Shown here: one piece after another, positions 63,648 through 64,000 of the stretch
Layout: each line of letters starts with the position of its first letter
Numbering within the stretch: the first letter of the stretch is position 1
Assembly (NCBI RefSeq): GCF_000423025.1
Contig: NZ_AUHE01000002.1
Coordinates: 186,001 to 250,000 of the forward strand
DNA from: Gordonia shandongensis DSM 45094
GTDB taxonomy: Bacteria > Actinomycetota > Actinomycetes > Mycobacteriales > Mycobacteriaceae
DNA length: 64,000 bases
Reading direction: 5' to 3'
Made by a program: the position numbers and the translations under genes
The notes under the pieces: generated by a model
Seen by the model: only the letters and a program-made list of their open reading frames with translations
Database searches by the model: none
What the model was told of the DNA's origin: nothing

Positions 63648-64000
63648 GTGTCGGGACCGGCACGCAACCAACGGGTCGCCGCACAGCGGCGACCCGTTGC
63701 TCGCGTTCTGCCGATGCTCGGTCTGGCCCACCTGGACCGCCCGTTCGACTACCTGGTCGACGAACGCTCCGACGCCGATGCGCAGCCCGGCGTGCGCGTT
63801 CGAGTCCGGTTCGCCGGTCGGCTCGTCGACGGGTTCCTCCTCGAACGGGTCGACCGCAGCGATCATGACGGGCGACTCGCGTGGCTCGACCGCGTCGTAT
63901 CGCCCGAACAGGTGTTGACCCCCGAACTGGCGGTCCTGTGCCGCGGTGTCGCCGATCGGTATGCGGGGACCATGGCAGACGTTCTGCGGTTGGCGATTCC
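63648..64000 (+). CDS. priA: Primosomal protein N' (partial, cut by window end)
   Basis: The first 117 codons of PriA. The N-terminus RPVARVLPMLGLAHLDRPFDYLV matches the 3'-DNA-binding domain of mycobacterial PriA, followed by GVRVRVRFAGRLVDGFLLER and DRYAGTMADVLRLAIP. GTG 63648, after GGGGAGA, extends the homology upstream of ATG 63714. A 13-bp perfect palindrome lies within codons 8-17. Confidence 0.92.
   Translation, partial: MSGPARNQRVAAQRRPVARVLPMLGLAHLDRPFDYLVDERSDADAQPGVRVRVRFAGRLVDGFLLERVDRSDHDGRLAWLDRVVSPEQVLTPELAVLCRGVADRYAGTMADVLRLAI
63670..63698. terminator. Strong hairpin inside the priA 5' end
   Basis: A perfect 13-bp inverted repeat (63670-63682 and 63686-63698, loop ACA), 53 bp after the metK stop. 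It resembles a metK terminator, yet it lies within the homologous part of priA if GTG 63648 is the start. It could attenuate transcription into priA. Confidence 0.55.

Overview
This is 64 kb of chromosome from a high-GC Gram-positive bacterium of the order Mycobacteriales, most likely Gordonia or a close relative (Rhodococcus, Tsukamurella). The support is GTG-rich starts, very high GC3, a phosphatidylinositol mannoside (PIM) block (pgsA, patA, pimA), a GT87 mannosyltransferase, mycobacterial integration host factor, and gene order matching several M. tuberculosis blocks joined end to end: thrS to ruvB, yajC to hisS, alaS to nusB, and pyrR to priA. No rRNA, CRISPR array, plasmid or intact prophage is visible.

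Layout. 1-920: six tRNA genes, with a duplicated Gly-Cys pair, tRNA-Val(GAC) and a divergent tRNA-Val(CAC). 920-2760: a small accessory stretch with an AHSA1-like gene, a 14-bp copy of the tRNA-Val 3' end and a low-GC membrane-protein gene. 2.9-10.2 kb: GT87 transferase, thrS, HIT protein and the PIM block. 10.3-16.9 kb: pdxS and pdxT (vitamin B6), separated by a PP2C phosphatase / FHA-HTH protein / LuxR regulator cassette, an antisense acyl-CoA oxidase and tesB. 17.0-20.2 kb: yebC and ruvCAB behind a near-consensus LexA box. 20.2-27.9 kb: yajC-secD-secF, a lipoprotein, apt and rel. 27.9-36.3 kb: a cyclophilin, a glyoxalase-II-like hydrolase, hisS, a zinc peptidase, aspS, a kinase-like protein and rarA. 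36.4-48.6 kb: alaS, yqgF, mltG, aroE, a prepilin peptidase, aroCKB (no aroD), a B-4DMT-like membrane protein, pepQ, efp and nusB. 48.6-57.4 kb: the pyrimidine operon pyrR-pyrB-pyrC-(membrane protein)-carA-carB-pyrF with a PyrR-binding leader. 57.4-58.5 kb: a decayed IS481-family element sitting exactly in the pyrF stop codon. 58.5-64.0 kb: an alpha/beta hydrolase, mihF, gmk, rpoZ, coaBC, metK and the start of priA.

Most genes are co-oriented (+) and many neighbours overlap by 1-4 bases, so they probably form long translationally coupled operons. Convergent pairs are separated by strong palindromic terminators (27905-27939 and 45684-45720). The main departures from the conserved backbone are the tRNA-proximal accessory stretch, the PP2C/FHA/LuxR cassette with its palindrome-rich promoter, the IS insertion, and the tandem-repeat patch where aroD would be expected.
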